This document shows positions 19,670-28,239 of a DNA stretch of 64,000 nucleotides, one piece after another. This DNA comes from Sphingomonas lacusdianchii. Lineage in GTDB: Bacteria > Pseudomonadota > Alphaproteobacteria > Sphingomonadales > Sphingomonadaceae. Both the position numbers and the translations under genes were made by a program. How positions within the stretch are numbered: the first letter of the stretch is position 1; every line of letters begins with the position of its first letter. Under the pieces are notes generated by a model that did no database searches, was not told the origin of the DNA, and was given only the letters and a program-made list of their open reading frames with translations. The stretch covers positions 124,001 to 188,000 of the forward strand of contig NZ_JAKRET010000001.1 in NCBI RefSeq assembly GCF_022664395.1, given 5' to 3'.

Positions 19670-21937
19670 ATGGGTGCAGCGTTGACGGAACCGGCCCGGG
19701 CCACCTCGATCCCGGCGCGCTGGTTCCCGGCGATCGAGGTCGCGGTGCTGCTGCTGGCGATCGCGGTCGGCATCGGCAGCTATTTCCTGTTCGACGGTAG
19801 TCAGGCGGCGCGCGGGCGATTGCCATCGCCGTCGCTGATGGCGGTCGTACTCGTCGCCAACCTGATCCCGGCGATGGCGCTGCTGGTGCTGATCGGCCGC
19901 CGTATCGCTAAGCGACGCGCGGCCCGGTCGGAAATCGGCGGCACCGGCACGCTGCACGTCCGGTTGGTCGCGCTGTTCTCGATCCTCGCCAGCGTGCCGA
20001 TGCTGCTGGTGACGGTGATCGCCTCGTTCCTGTTCCAATATGGTCTTGAATTCTGGTCGTCGACGCGCGCACGCGGCATTTTCGAGAATGCGCAGTCGCT
20101 CGCCCAGTCGTCCTACAATGACTTTCTGGGCGCGGTGGATAGCCAGAACGTCGCCGTCGCTACCGATATCCAGCGGATGTTGCTGGTGAATCGCTACCCG
20201 GTCGACAGCGCTCCGTTCCAGGCGCTGTACCAGTCCAGCATCATCATGCGCAGCCTTGCCGACTCCGTTCTGTTCGAAATTCCGTCGGACGGGCGTCCCA
20301 AATCGCTGGCATCGACCTCCATCTTCGAAGGTCCGTTGCGCTGGAGCATCGATCCGCGATCGATCGCCGCGTTGCGTGCCGGCAAGCCGAGCTATGTCAG
20401 CGTCCGCGACGGACAGGTGCAATCGGTCACCCGCGTCGCGGGTACGCCTTATTATCTCTACTCGGCGCGGGAAATCGATCTGGCGACCTATCAGGATCGC
20501 CTGAACCGGACGCGCCAAATCCTGTCTGATTACGATGCGTTGCTCTCGCGATCACGCAGTGTGCAGTTGCGGCTCAACGTGGCCCTCTTCGTCGTTTCAC
20601 TGCTGATCGTCGGCCTGGCCGTGTTCGTGGCGCTCGCCGTCGCCGATCGCCTTGTTCGACCTGTCGGCGCGCTGGTCGGCGCCGCGCGGCGTATCGCCGA
20701 TGGCGATCTTTCGGCGCGCGTCCCCGAACCGACCCATAACCGCACCAAGGACGAGATCGGTACCCTCGCCAGCGCGTTCAACAGCATGACCGAACGGTTG
20801 CAGGAACAGACCGGCGAACTGGTTGCCGCCAACGCTCAGATCGACAGCCGCCGCGCACTGATCGAGGCGGTGATGTCGGGCGTCAGTGCCGGCGTCATGT
20901 CGGTCGGACCCGACCGCGTGATCCGGCTGGCCAACAGCTCCGCCACCGCCTTGCTCCGTACCGGATCGACTTCGCTGGTCGGGCGCCCGCTGGCGGAGGT
21001 TGCTCCCGAACTCGACGCGTTGATCGGCGGCGAAACGCAGGACGCGATCATCCAGTTGGCGGCGGGTGGCGAGGCCAAGACGCTGGCGGTGCGCATCACC
21101 CGCGACGATGGCCAGCATATCCTGACCTTCGACGACATCACGCAGCAGCTGCTCGACCAGCGCCGCGCCGCATGGTCCGACGTCGCGCGCCGCATCGCGC
21201 ATGAGATCAAGAATCCGCTGACCCCGATCCAGCTCGCCGCCGAACGGCTGCAACGCCGCTATGGCAGCAAGCTGACCGAGGACGACGGCACCTTCGGACG
21301 TCTGACCGAAACGATCGTGCGGCAGGTCGGCGATCTGCGCCGAATGGTCGACGAATTTTCGTCCTTTGCGCGCATGCCCAAACCGGTCTTCCGCCATGAA
21401 TCGCTTGCCGAACTGGCGGGACAGAGCCTGTTCCTGCACGAGGTCGCGCATCCGGAAATCGATTTCGTCCTCGAAACCGCCGGTCCCGCGCCCCTGGTCT
21501 GCGATCGCCGGCAGCTGGGCCAGGCGTTGACTAACATCGTCAAGAACGCGACCGAAGCCGTCGCCGCCCGACCCGACGGCGCTGAACGCGGCCGGATCGA
21601 GATCGATGTCCGCTATGACGCGCAGGGGCGCATGCATATCGACACCAGCGACAACGGCATCGGCCTGCCGGTCGAGCGCGACCGCATCGCCGAACCTTAT
21701 ATGACGACACGCAAGGGTGGAACGGGCCTCGGCCTCGCCATCGTTCGCAAGATCGTCGAGGAACATTTCGGAACCATATCGTTCGCCGACCGTCCCGGAG
21801 GAGGGACGATCGTATCGATCCTGTTCGATCCGGCGATCCTTGCCGCACTTGCCGGCTCGGGAACCTCGGACGACGACGCACTACAGGAGGTTGAGACGCG
21901 CCATCCCATGCTTACCCGGACCGGAACATCCGCATGA
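19670..21937 (+). CDS. ntrY: Membrane sensor kinase NtrY
   Basis: Partner kinase of NtrX, implicated in nitrogen, redox and cell-envelope responses in alphaproteobacteria. The 755-residue protein has four hydrophobic segments (about 20-40, 55-78, 98-124 and 300-325) bounding a periplasmic domain, then HAMP (VALAVADRLVRPVGALVGAA), PAS, H-box RIAHEIKNPLTPIQLAAERL, N-box NIVKNATEAV, G1 DNGIGLP and G2 GGTGLGLAIV. ATG 19670 is preferred; TTG 19640 in frame is possible. The stop overlaps ntrX as ATGA. Confidence 0.94.
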   Translation: MGAALTEPARATSIPARWFPAIEVAVLLLAIAVGIGSYFLFDGSQAARGRLPSPSLMAVVLVANLIPAMALLVLIGRRIAKRRAARSEIGGTGTLHVRLVALFSILASVPMLLVTVIASFLFQYGLEFWSSTRARGIFENAQSLAQSSYNDFLGAVDSQNVAVATDIQRMLLVNRYPVDSAPFQALYQSSIIMRSLADSVLFEIPSDGRPKSLASTSIFEGPLRWSIDPRSIAALRAGKPSYVSVRDGQVQSVTRVAGTPYYLYSAREIDLATYQDRLNRTRQILSDYDALLSRSRSVQLRLNVALFVVSLLIVGLAVFVALAVADRLVRPVGALVGAARRIADGDLSARVPEPTHNRTKDEIGTLASAFNSMTERLQEQTGELVAANAQIDSRRALIEAVMSGVSAGVMSVGPDRVIRLANSSATALLRTGSTSLVGRPLAEVAPELDALIGGETQDAIIQLAAGGEAKTLAVRITRDDGQHILTFDDITQQLLDQRRAAWSDVARRIAHEIKNPLTPIQLAAERLQRRYGSKLTEDDGTFGRLTETIVRQVGDLRRMVDEFSSFARMPKPVFRHESLAELAGQSLFLHEVAHPEIDFVLETAGPAPLVCDRRQLGQALTNIVKNATEAVAARPDGAERGRIEIDVRYDAQGRMHIDTSDNGIGLPVERDRIAEPYMTTRKGGTGLGLAIVRKIVEEHFGTISFADRPGGGTIVSILFDPAILAALAGSGTSDDDALQEVETRHPMLTRTGTSA

Positions 21938-23316
21938 AGCTCGACATTCTTGTCGTCGACGACGAAACCGACATCCGTGAACTGGTCGCCGGCGTCCTTG
22001 AGGACGAAGGGTATGAAACCCGTGGCGCCGCCGATAGCGATGCGGCGTTGGAAGCGGTGGCGCAACGTCGCCCCTCGCTGGTGCTGCTCGACGTATGGTT
22101 GCAGGGGTCGCGTCTCGACGGCCTCGATCTGCTCGACGAACTGAAGGCGCGCGATCCGTCGCTACCGGTTCTGGTCATTTCGGGCCACGGCAATATCGAC
22201 ACTGCCGTCGCAGCGATCCGTCGTGGTGCCGTCGACTTTATCGAAAAGCCGTTCGAGGCGGAACGACTGCTGTTCATGGTTCAGCGTGCGACCGAAACCG
22301 AGCGGCTGCGTCGCGAGGTCGCTTCGCTGCGGGTGTCGGCGGGGCGCGAAGACGACCTGACCGGCAGCTCGACCGCGATCAACAGCGTTCGGGCGACCCT
22401 GAAGCGCGTCGCCGGTACCGGCAGCCGCGTGCTCATCACCGGCGGGGCAGGGGTCGGCAAGGAAGTCGCCGCCCGCCTGCTGCATGGCTGGAGCCAGCGC
22501 GCCCAGGCACCGTTCGTGATCGTCAGCGCGGCACGCATGACGCCCGAGCGGGTCGATGAAGAACTGTTCGGCGTAGAGGAGAGCGGCAATCTGGTCCGCC
22601 CCGGGCTGCTCGAACAGGCGCATGGCGGCACGCTGTTCCTCGATGAGATCGCCGACATGCCGATCGCAACCCAGGCTCGCATCCTGCGCGTGCTGACCGA
22701 TCAGAGCTTTACCCGTGTCGGCGGTACCAGGGTGGTCAAGGTCGATGTCCGGGTCGTTTCGGCGACCGCGCGTGACCTGCAACAGGAGATCCTTGACGGC
22801 AATTTCCGCGAGGACCTCTATTACCGGCTGAACGTCGTGCCGGTGCAGATCCCGTCGCTGGCCGAACGGCGCGAGGATATTCCGCCCCTCGTCGAGCATT
22901 TCGTCGCGCACTATGCCAATGAACGCCGGGTACCGACGCCGGAGGTTGCTGCCGATGCGATGATCGCGCTGCAAAGCTATGAATGGCCGGGCAATGTCCG
23001 CCAGTTGCGCAACGTCGTCGAACGCACCGTCATTCTCGCGCCCGGCAATCGTATCGCCCGCATCGATATCGACCTGTTGCCGCCGGAGGTGCTGGGCTCG
23101 GCGGGCGAGGGGGGCGGCGGCGCCACCGCCAGCGCGATCATGGGGTCGCCGCTGCGCGAGGCACGCGAGTCGTTCGAACGCGAATATCTACGAGTGCAAA
23201 TCCGGCGTTTCTCCGGCAATATTTCGCGCACCGCGACCTTTATCGGCATGGAGCGCTCTGCGCTGCACCGCAAACTGAAGCTGCTGGGGATTACCGAGAC
23301 GCGCGGCGACGAATAG
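21934..23316 (+). CDS. ntrX: Response regulator NtrX (lacks GAFTGA loop)
   Basis: A 460-residue NtrC-family regulator: receiver domain (VVDDETD, phospho-Asp in LVLLDVWLQGSRLDGLDLL), AAA+ domain with Walker A GGAGVGKE and Walker B TLFLDEIAD, and a C-terminal Fis-type HTH (SGNISRTATFIGMERSALHRKLKLLGI). Where NtrC has HERGAFTGA this protein reads GVEESGNLVRPG, so the sigma-54 contact loop is missing. NtrX proteins of several alphaproteobacteria share this and probably regulate sigma-70 promoters directly. Confidence 0.94.
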   Translation: MKLDILVVDDETDIRELVAGVLEDEGYETRGAADSDAALEAVAQRRPSLVLLDVWLQGSRLDGLDLLDELKARDPSLPVLVISGHGNIDTAVAAIRRGAVDFIEKPFEAERLLFMVQRATETERLRREVASLRVSAGREDDLTGSSTAINSVRATLKRVAGTGSRVLITGGAGVGKEVAARLLHGWSQRAQAPFVIVSAARMTPERVDEELFGVEESGNLVRPGLLEQAHGGTLFLDEIADMPIATQARILRVLTDQSFTRVGGTRVVKVDVRVVSATARDLQQEILDGNFREDLYYRLNVVPVQIPSLAERREDIPPLVEHFVAHYANERRVPTPEVAADAMIALQSYEWPGNVRQLRNVVERTVILAPGNRIARIDIDLLPPEVLGSAGEGGGGATASAIMGSPLREARESFEREYLRVQIRRFSGNISRTATFIGMERSALHRKLKLLGITETRGDE

Positions 23317-23329
23317 CCGGAACGGACCA

Positions 23330-23358
23330 TTGCGGGCACGCCCGATGCGACCTAGATT
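23330..23358 (+). promoter_or_regulatory. Likely hfq promoter
   Basis: TTGCGG (23330-23335), a 17-base spacer and TAGATT (23353-23358) lie just after the ntrX stop and about 90 bases before the hfq start, so hfq can be expressed independently of ntrYX. Confidence 0.55.
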
Positions 23359-23364
23359 GCAGGT

Positions 23365-23427
23365 CCGTGCCGCTGGGGCACGGCAACCGGGTGCCGGTTA
23401 AAGACACTCACGCGGGAAATTCCCCGC
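23365..23427 (+). promoter_or_regulatory. Structured hfq 5' leader: three consecutive hairpins
   Basis: Three perfect inverted repeats lie in series: CCGTGCC/GGCACGG (23365-23383, 5-base loop), AACCGG/CCGGTT (23385-23399, 3-base loop) and GCGGG/CCCGC (23412-23427, loop AAATTC). They sit between the predicted transcription start and the start codon, a position suited to autoregulation, known for hfq in E. coli; the role here is inferred. Confidence 0.45.
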
Positions 23428-23445
23428 CAAGAACAAGGGCAAACC

Positions 23446-23940
23446 ATGGCCGACAGGCACGGGTCGCTTCAGGACCTGTTTCTCAACTCGCTCCGCCGGT
23501 CGAAGACGCCGGTTACCATGTTTCTGGTCAAGGGCGTCAAGCTCCAGGGCATCGTAACGTGGTTCGACAACTTCTCGGTGTTGCTGCGCCGCGACGGACA
23601 GTCGCAGCTCATTTACAAACACGCCATTTCCACCATCATGCCCGCCGGTCCTGCCGACCTGTCGTCGGTGATTCAGGCCGCATCGGAAAACACGTCGAAG
23701 AACGCGCCATTGCAGGAGATTTTCCTGAACGCGGTTCGCAAGGCGCAGGAAAACGTCACCATGTTCCTGGTGAACGGGGTCATGCTGCAGGGCCAGATCG
23801 CGGCGTTCGACCTGTTCTGCATGCTGCTACAGCGTGAGGGCATGTCGCAGCTTGTCTACAAGCATGCCGTTTCGACCATTCAGCCGGCCAATCCGCTGAA
23901 TCTGGCGGAAGAACAGGCATTGGGAGCGGACGAGGCTTGA
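23446..23940 (+). CDS. hfq: RNA chaperone Hfq with two tandem Sm domains
   Basis: Hfq binds small RNAs and mRNAs as a ring. Here 164 residues contain two complete Hfq cores: residues 6-68 ([32 protein letters not shown]) and residues 88-150 ([32 protein letters not shown]), joined by about 20 residues. Ordinary Hfq has one core of about 70 residues. Both cores keep the Sm2 YKHA motif and the proximal-face LQ..FLN segment, but their rim residues differ (RRSK in the first, RKAQ in the second). A trimer of such chains could form a six-lobed ring. The TTGA overlap couples it to hflX. Confidence 0.95.
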   Translation: MADRHGSLQDLFLNSLRRSKTPVTMFLVKGVKLQGIVTWFDNFSVLLRRDGQSQLIYKHAISTIMPAGPADLSSVIQAASENTSKNAPLQEIFLNAVRKAQENVTMFLVNGVMLQGQIAAFDLFCMLLQREGMSQLVYKHAVSTIQPANPLNLAEEQALGADEA

Positions 23941-25223
23941 GCACCGGTTTCGATCGCGACGCGCAGGAGTTCGCGCGCGGCGCAACGGCGATCGTCGTCC
24001 TGCCCGACATGGGCGGGTCGGCGCGCGATGCCGATGCCCGGCTCGAAGAAACCGCCGGGCTGGCACTCGCTATTGGCGTGGAGGTTCGCCACCGCGTACC
24101 GTTCCGCGTTCGTGCGCCGAAGCCGGCGACGTTGCTGGGCAGTGGTCAGGTCGATCAACTGGCCACGATCGTCCGCGACGAGGATATCCAGTTGGCGGTG
24201 TTCGATGCCGCACTGACACCGGTGCAGCAGCGCAATCTGGAGACGGCGCTGGGTTGCAAGGTCATCGATAGGACCGGCCTGATCCTCGAAATCTTCGGCG
24301 AACGCGCCCGCACGGCCGAGGGGCGGTTGCAGGTCGAACTGGCGCACCTCGATTATCAGGCTGGTCGCCTGGTCCGCAGCTGGACCCACCTCGAACGTCA
24401 GCGCGGCGGGTTCGGCTTTCTCGGCGGTCCCGGCGAAACCCAGATCGAGGCCGATCGTCGCCTGATCCGTGATCGCATGGCGCGGCTGCGCCGTGAGCTG
24501 GAGGGCGTGTCACGCACCCGGACGCTGCATCGCGACCGCCGTCAGCGCGCGCCATGGCCGGTCGTGGCGCTGGTTGGCTATACCAACGCGGGCAAGTCGA
24601 CGCTGTTCAACCGGCTGACCGGCGCCGACGTCATGGCCGAGAACCTGCTGTTCGCAACCCTCGACCCGACGTTACGACAGGTGTCCTTGCCCGGCATCGA
24701 CAAGGCGATCCTGTCGGACACGGTGGGCTTCGTCTCCGACCTGCCGACCCAGCTCGTCGCCGCGTTCAAGGCGACGCTCGAAGAGGTCGTGTCCGCCGAC
24801 CTGCTGGTCCATGTCCGCGACGTTGCACATCCCGATACCGAAGCACAGGCAACCGACGTCGAAGCAGTGCTGACCGAGATCGGCGTCGACGAAACCACGC
24901 CCCGGATCGAGGCATGGAACAAGCTCGATCTATTGAGCGACGAAGACCGTACCGAGATGCTGGGCGAAGCGTTGCACCGTCACGACGTTGTCGCGCTCTC
25001 GGCGCTGACCGGGGAAGGGGTGGATCGCCTCGTCCGCACTATCGGCGACCGTTTGACGCAGGGACATCGCCGCTATCGTATCGCGCTGGCCCCCGAAGAC
25101 GGCGCCAGCGCTGCCTGGCTGCATGCCCATGGGGAGGTCACCGACCATTGGATCGATGACGATCGTGCCGTATACGATGTCCGAATGGCACCGGCCGACT
25201 ATGACCGGTTCCTGACGCGCTGA
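23937..25223 (+). CDS. hflX: GTPase HflX
   Basis: Ribosome-associated GTPase that rescues or splits stalled ribosomes under stress. The 428-residue protein has the N-terminal HflX domain ([49 protein letters not shown]), the glycine-rich [15 protein letters not shown] segment, and a G domain with G1 [10 protein letters not shown]3 DTVGF and G4 NKLD. Start TTG 23937 overlaps the hfq stop; hfq-hflX is a conserved pair across proteobacteria. Confidence 0.93.
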   Translation: MSTGFDRDAQEFARGATAIVVLPDMGGSARDADARLEETAGLALAIGVEVRHRVPFRVRAPKPATLLGSGQVDQLATIVRDEDIQLAVFDAALTPVQQRNLETALGCKVIDRTGLILEIFGERARTAEGRLQVELAHLDYQAGRLVRSWTHLERQRGGFGFLGGPGETQIEADRRLIRDRMARLRRELEGVSRTRTLHRDRRQRAPWPVVALVGYTNAGKSTLFNRLTGADVMAENLLFATLDPTLRQVSLPGIDKAILSDTVGFVSDLPTQLVAAFKATLEEVVSADLLVHVRDVAHPDTEAQATDVEAVLTEIGVDETTPRIEAWNKLDLLSDEDRTEMLGEALHRHDVVALSALTGEGVDRLVRTIGDRLTQGHRRYRIALAPEDGASAAWLHAHGEVTDHWIDDDRAVYDVRMAPADYDRFLTR

Positions 25224-25232
25224 TCGTTGATC

Positions 25233-25261
25233 GGTATCGTTAACCGTGAGTTAGCGATACC
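25233..25261. terminator. Bidirectional hairpin between hflX and mazG
   Basis: GGTATCGTTAAC and GTTAGCGATACC pair over 12 bases with one G-T wobble around the loop CGTGA. It lies between the convergent hflX and mazG stops and is followed on the plus strand by the pyrimidine-rich TTCTTACT. Confidence 0.8.
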
Positions 25262-25276
25262 TTCTTACTCGGTAGG

Positions 25277-26029
25277 TCAGGCCTTGGCGCGCTTCCACGC
25301 CGCTTCCTGTTCGCCAAGGGGGCGGTCGGCGAAACCGGGATCTTCGGCCTCCATCGCCTTGAACCGTCGTTCGAACTTCCCATTGGCGGCGCGCAGCGCC
25401 GCTTCGGGCTCGACGCCCAAATGCCGCGCCCAGTTGACGACCGAGAACAGCAGGTCGCCGATTTCCTCGAACCGCGCTTCGGTCGTTGTTGCCTGTTCGA
25501 CTTCGATCAATTCTTCGTCGATCTTTGCGCGTGGACCGCTCGCATCCGGCCAGTCGAAGCCGACGCGGGCGGCACGCTTCTGAAGCTTTTCGGCGCGAGC
25601 AAGTGCCGGCAACCCCAAGGCGACCCCGGCCAGCGCACCATCCTGTCCCGGTTTCTGGAGGCGCTCGGCGGCTTTGACCTGTTCCCAGAGGTAGTGTCCG
25701 CCGGTTTCGCTGTCACCGAAGATATGCGGATGGCGTCGTTCCATCTTGTCGCTGATCGCGTCGACGACATCGCGCAGGGCGAACTGGCCGGCTTCCTCGG
25801 CGATGCGGCTGTGGAAGACGACCTGGAGCAACAGATCGCCCAATTCATCCTTCAGGTCGTCGATATCGTCACGCTCGATCGCGTCTGCGACTTCATACGC
25901 TTCCTCGATCGTATAGGGGGCGATGGTCGCGAATGTCTGCGCGCAATCCCATTCGCAGCCGTGTTCGGGATCCCGCAGCCTCGCCATGATCGCGACGATG
26001 CGCCCGACGGTGTCGCATGAATGCTGCAC
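25277..26029 (-). CDS. mazG: Nucleoside triphosphate pyrophosphohydrolase MazG
   Basis: Hydrolyses (d)NTPs to monophosphates and pyrophosphate, a housecleaning role. The 250-residue protein has two MazG domains: the first with EEAYEVADAIERDD and DLKDELGDLLLQVVFHSRIAEE, the second with KIDEELIEVEQA and RFEEIGDLLFSVVNWARHL, each holding the EExxE/ExxD magnesium-binding sets. The start is uncertain: GTG 26029 gives a family-like N-terminus just before IVAIMARLRDPEHGCEWD; ATG 25987 would be shorter, and the frame is open to 26143. No clear Shine-Dalgarno separates these. Confidence 0.9.
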   Translation of the reverse strand: MQHSCDTVGRIVAIMARLRDPEHGCEWDCAQTFATIAPYTIEEAYEVADAIERDDIDDLKDELGDLLLQVVFHSRIAEEAGQFALRDVVDAISDKMERRHPHIFGDSETGGHYLWEQVKAAERLQKPGQDGALAGVALGLPALARAEKLQKRAARVGFDWPDASGPRAKIDEELIEVEQATTTEARFEEIGDLLFSVVNWARHLGVEPEAALRAANGKFERRFKAMEAEDPGFADRPLGEQEAAWKRAKA

Positions 26030-26096
26030 GGGGGTGGCGTCGAATGGTTCCAAACCTACCTCCAAAACCAGACATTCGAAGGACCGATAATAAACA

Positions 26097-26702
26097 TTAT
26101 GTAAAATTATCGGCTTCGAGTACGAGGGTACCGCGTTCCACACGCCAACTGCCCAAGCGTGACAGGAAGTTCATCCCGATGACGTCGAGGTTCCCGAATG
26201 CAGGCGCGACGACCACCGGCAGATCGCGTGTTTCCAGCGAGCCTATCCGAACCGTCTCGATCCGTCCGCGTGCCGCTTCGACCATGCCGTTCGCGGTCGT
26301 AATGATTACCGGCGGCACACGTCGCGGTTTGACACCGATAGCTTGCGCGGTCGCTTCGGAAATTGCGGTCGTCGTCGCGCCGCTGTCGATCAGCATACGC
26401 CGCTCGACGCCGTTCAAGCGCGCGGTTGCGTAAAAATGCCCGTCAGGTGCCTGCCGGATCCGGACGGTATCGCCCTCAACCATCTGTTCAGTCAGGCCAA
26501 GCTGGTTGCCGAGACCGGTCGCGAGTTCCGCCAGTCGCGACCGGTTGCTGAAGGCGAGATACAGGATCGCCGCGATACAGGCCCAGCCAAGGATGGCACG
26601 TAGAACGGCACGTGCAGGCGGTCGTCGGACGAGCAAAGACGACAGCGGCAGGCTCAAGGCCAACAGGCCGAGCAGGAGATAGATGCTGCGGTCGTCGCTC
26701 AC
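26097..26702 (-). CDS. Membrane-anchored retropepsin-like aspartic protease
   Basis: A 201-residue protein with two N-terminal membrane segments (about 7-24 and 33-52) and a C-terminal clan AA aspartic protease domain with the catalytic triplet DSG in MLIDSGATTTAIS (about 113-125) and a second glycine-rich strand (VIGMNFLSRLGSWRV). This matches the TIGR02281 family of single-domain proteases that act as dimers; substrates are unknown. The catalytic Asp-Ser-Gly is present rather than Asp-Thr-Gly. ATG overlaps the upstream MBL stop (ATGA); it is the last gene of the operon. Confidence 0.87.
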   Translation of the reverse strand: MSDDRSIYLLLGLLALSLPLSSLLVRRPPARAVLRAILGWACIAAILYLAFSNRSRLAELATGLGNQLGLTEQMVEGDTVRIRQAPDGHFYATARLNGVERRMLIDSGATTTAISEATAQAIGVKPRRVPPVIITTANGMVEAARGRIETVRIGSLETRDLPVVVAPAFGNLDVIGMNFLSRLGSWRVERGTLVLEADNFT

Positions 26703-27463
26703 AGCACCAGCTCGAGGCCGTCATAGCCCGGCTCGACCCCGACCGGCAGGCTTCCCGCCAGCGTCACGTAATCCATCGAATGATCCATATGAATCAGGAC
26801 CGTCCGCTTCGCATTGCACTGTCGTGCAAAGGTCAATGCCTCGTCGAGCGACGGATGTGTCGGATGCGGTGCGACTCGCAAGGCGTCGACCACTAGAACG
26901 TCGACCCCGTGGTATAGTTCGACCATCGCGGGTGTTACCGCGCTGAAATCGGTCGCATAGCCGATCGCGGCGCCATCGGCGTCGAACCGTAGTCCGGCTG
27001 AAACGATCGCCCCATGCGGCTGATCGGTACAGCCGATTGCGATCGGGCCGATTGCAATCCGATCGGGCAGCACATCGGCGGTCACGGTCGCGCGATACCC
27101 CTGCCGCCCGGCAAAAACATAGTCGAACCGGGCTTTCAGACTGTTCAGGGTATCGGCACGGGCGAAGCCCCGGACCGGCGCACGCTGAGTATGGAAAAGC
27201 TGCCGCAGATCGTCGATGCCGTGGCAGTGATCGGCATGGTCGTGGGTCCACAGCACCGCATCAACCGTCGCGACGTTCGCCGCCAGCAGTTGCTCGCGCA
27301 TGTCCGGACCGGTGTCGATCAGGATGCGCGTTCCGTCATGCTCGACCAGCGCCGATACGCGCGTACGGCGGTTGCGCGGTTCGTTCGGGTCGCAGACGCC
27401 CCAATCGTTGCCGATCCGCGGCACGCCGGACGACGTGCCCGACCCGAGGATGCGAATCTTCAC
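26699..27463 (-). CDS. MBL-fold metallohydrolase, PhnP-like
   Basis: The product is 254 residues from GTG 27463, which overlaps the tatD stop as GTGA. It carries the metallo-beta-lactamase metal motif THDHADHCHGID (about 75-86), an N-terminal ILGSGTSSGVPRIG typical of the PhnP / RNase Z-like group, IDTGPDMREQLL, and a late GYATDFSAV plus HPTHPSLDEAL and IHMDHSMDY, supplying further metal-binding His and Asp residues. PhnP itself is a phosphodiesterase of phosphonate breakdown, but no phn genes are near, so a specific substrate cannot be assigned. Confidence 0.85.
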   Translation of the reverse strand: MKIRILGSGTSSGVPRIGNDWGVCDPNEPRNRRTRVSALVEHDGTRILIDTGPDMREQLLAANVATVDAVLWTHDHADHCHGIDDLRQLFHTQRAPVRGFARADTLNSLKARFDYVFAGRQGYRATVTADVLPDRIAIGPIAIGCTDQPHGAIVSAGLRFDADGAAIGYATDFSAVTPAMVELYHGVDVLVVDALRVAPHPTHPSLDEALTFARQCNAKRTVLIHMDHSMDYVTLAGSLPVGVEPGYDGLELVL

Positions 27464-28239
27464 GCCCGCGTTTTCGCGAACAGCGTGTGGAAATTGGCGC
27501 GGGTCGCGTCGGCCAGCGCTTCGGCTTCCTCGCCGCGCAACTGCGCCAGGAAGCGGCAGGTGTCGGCGACGAACGCCGGTTCGCCCTGCTTGCCCCGATG
27601 CGGTACGGGCGCCAGAAACGGCGCGTCGGTTTCGATCAGGAGCCGGTCTTGGGGCAGGTCCTTCGCAACCGCCTGCAACGCCTGCGCGCTCTTGAAGGTC
27701 ACGATGCCCGAAATCGAGATATAGAAGCCGAGATCGAGCGCGGTTCGCGCGAGTTCGGCCGACCCGGTGAAGCAGTGCAGAACGCCGGGAAAGGCCCCCT
27801 TCCCCAATTCGTCGCGCAGGATCGCTGCGGTGTCGTCTTCGGCGTCGCGCGTATGGACCACGATCGGCAGGCCGGTTTGACGACAGGCGGCGAGATGCGA
27901 TCGGAAGCTGGCCTGTTGCGCGTTGCGATCGCTGTGGTCGTAATAATAATCCAGCCCGCTTTCGCCGATGCCGACGACGCGCGGATGGGCCGCGCGGGCG
28001 ACGAGCCGCGCGGTATCGACGTCGGGATGCTGGTCGGCTTCGTGGGGATGAATGCCGACCGTCGCCCAGACATCCGCCTCGCGTTCGGCGGTGGCTACGA
28101 CCGCATCCCATTCGCTTTCGCGCGTCGAAATATTGAGCATCGCGACCACGCCGGTGTCGCGTGCGCGGGTCAGAACGTCGCCCTGAACCTCGGCTACGCC
28201 CTTGTAATTCAGGTGGCAGTGGCTGTCGGCCAGTTTCAT
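27460..28239 (-). CDS. tatD: TatD-family DNase
   Basis: Metal-dependent 3'-5' exonuclease or deoxyribonuclease of the amidohydrolase fold. The 259-residue protein has the N-terminal metal pair in DSHCHLN, GIHPHEA, the metal-bridging Glu in GIGESGLDYYYD, His in IVVHTRDAEDD, LHCFTGS, and the terminal Asp in IETDAPFLAPV. Length is normal. Overlaps metG upstream and the MBL gene downstream by 4 bases each. The metG-tatD pairing is widespread. Confidence 0.94.
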   Translation of the reverse strand: MKLADSHCHLNYKGVAEVQGDVLTRARDTGVVAMLNISTRESEWDAVVATAEREADVWATVGIHPHEADQHPDVDTARLVARAAHPRVVGIGESGLDYYYDHSDRNAQQASFRSHLAACRQTGLPIVVHTRDAEDDTAAILRDELGKGAFPGVLHCFTGSAELARTALDLGFYISISGIVTFKSAQALQAVAKDLPQDRLLIETDAPFLAPVPHRGKQGEPAFVADTCRFLAQLRGEEAEALADATRANFHTLFAKTRA

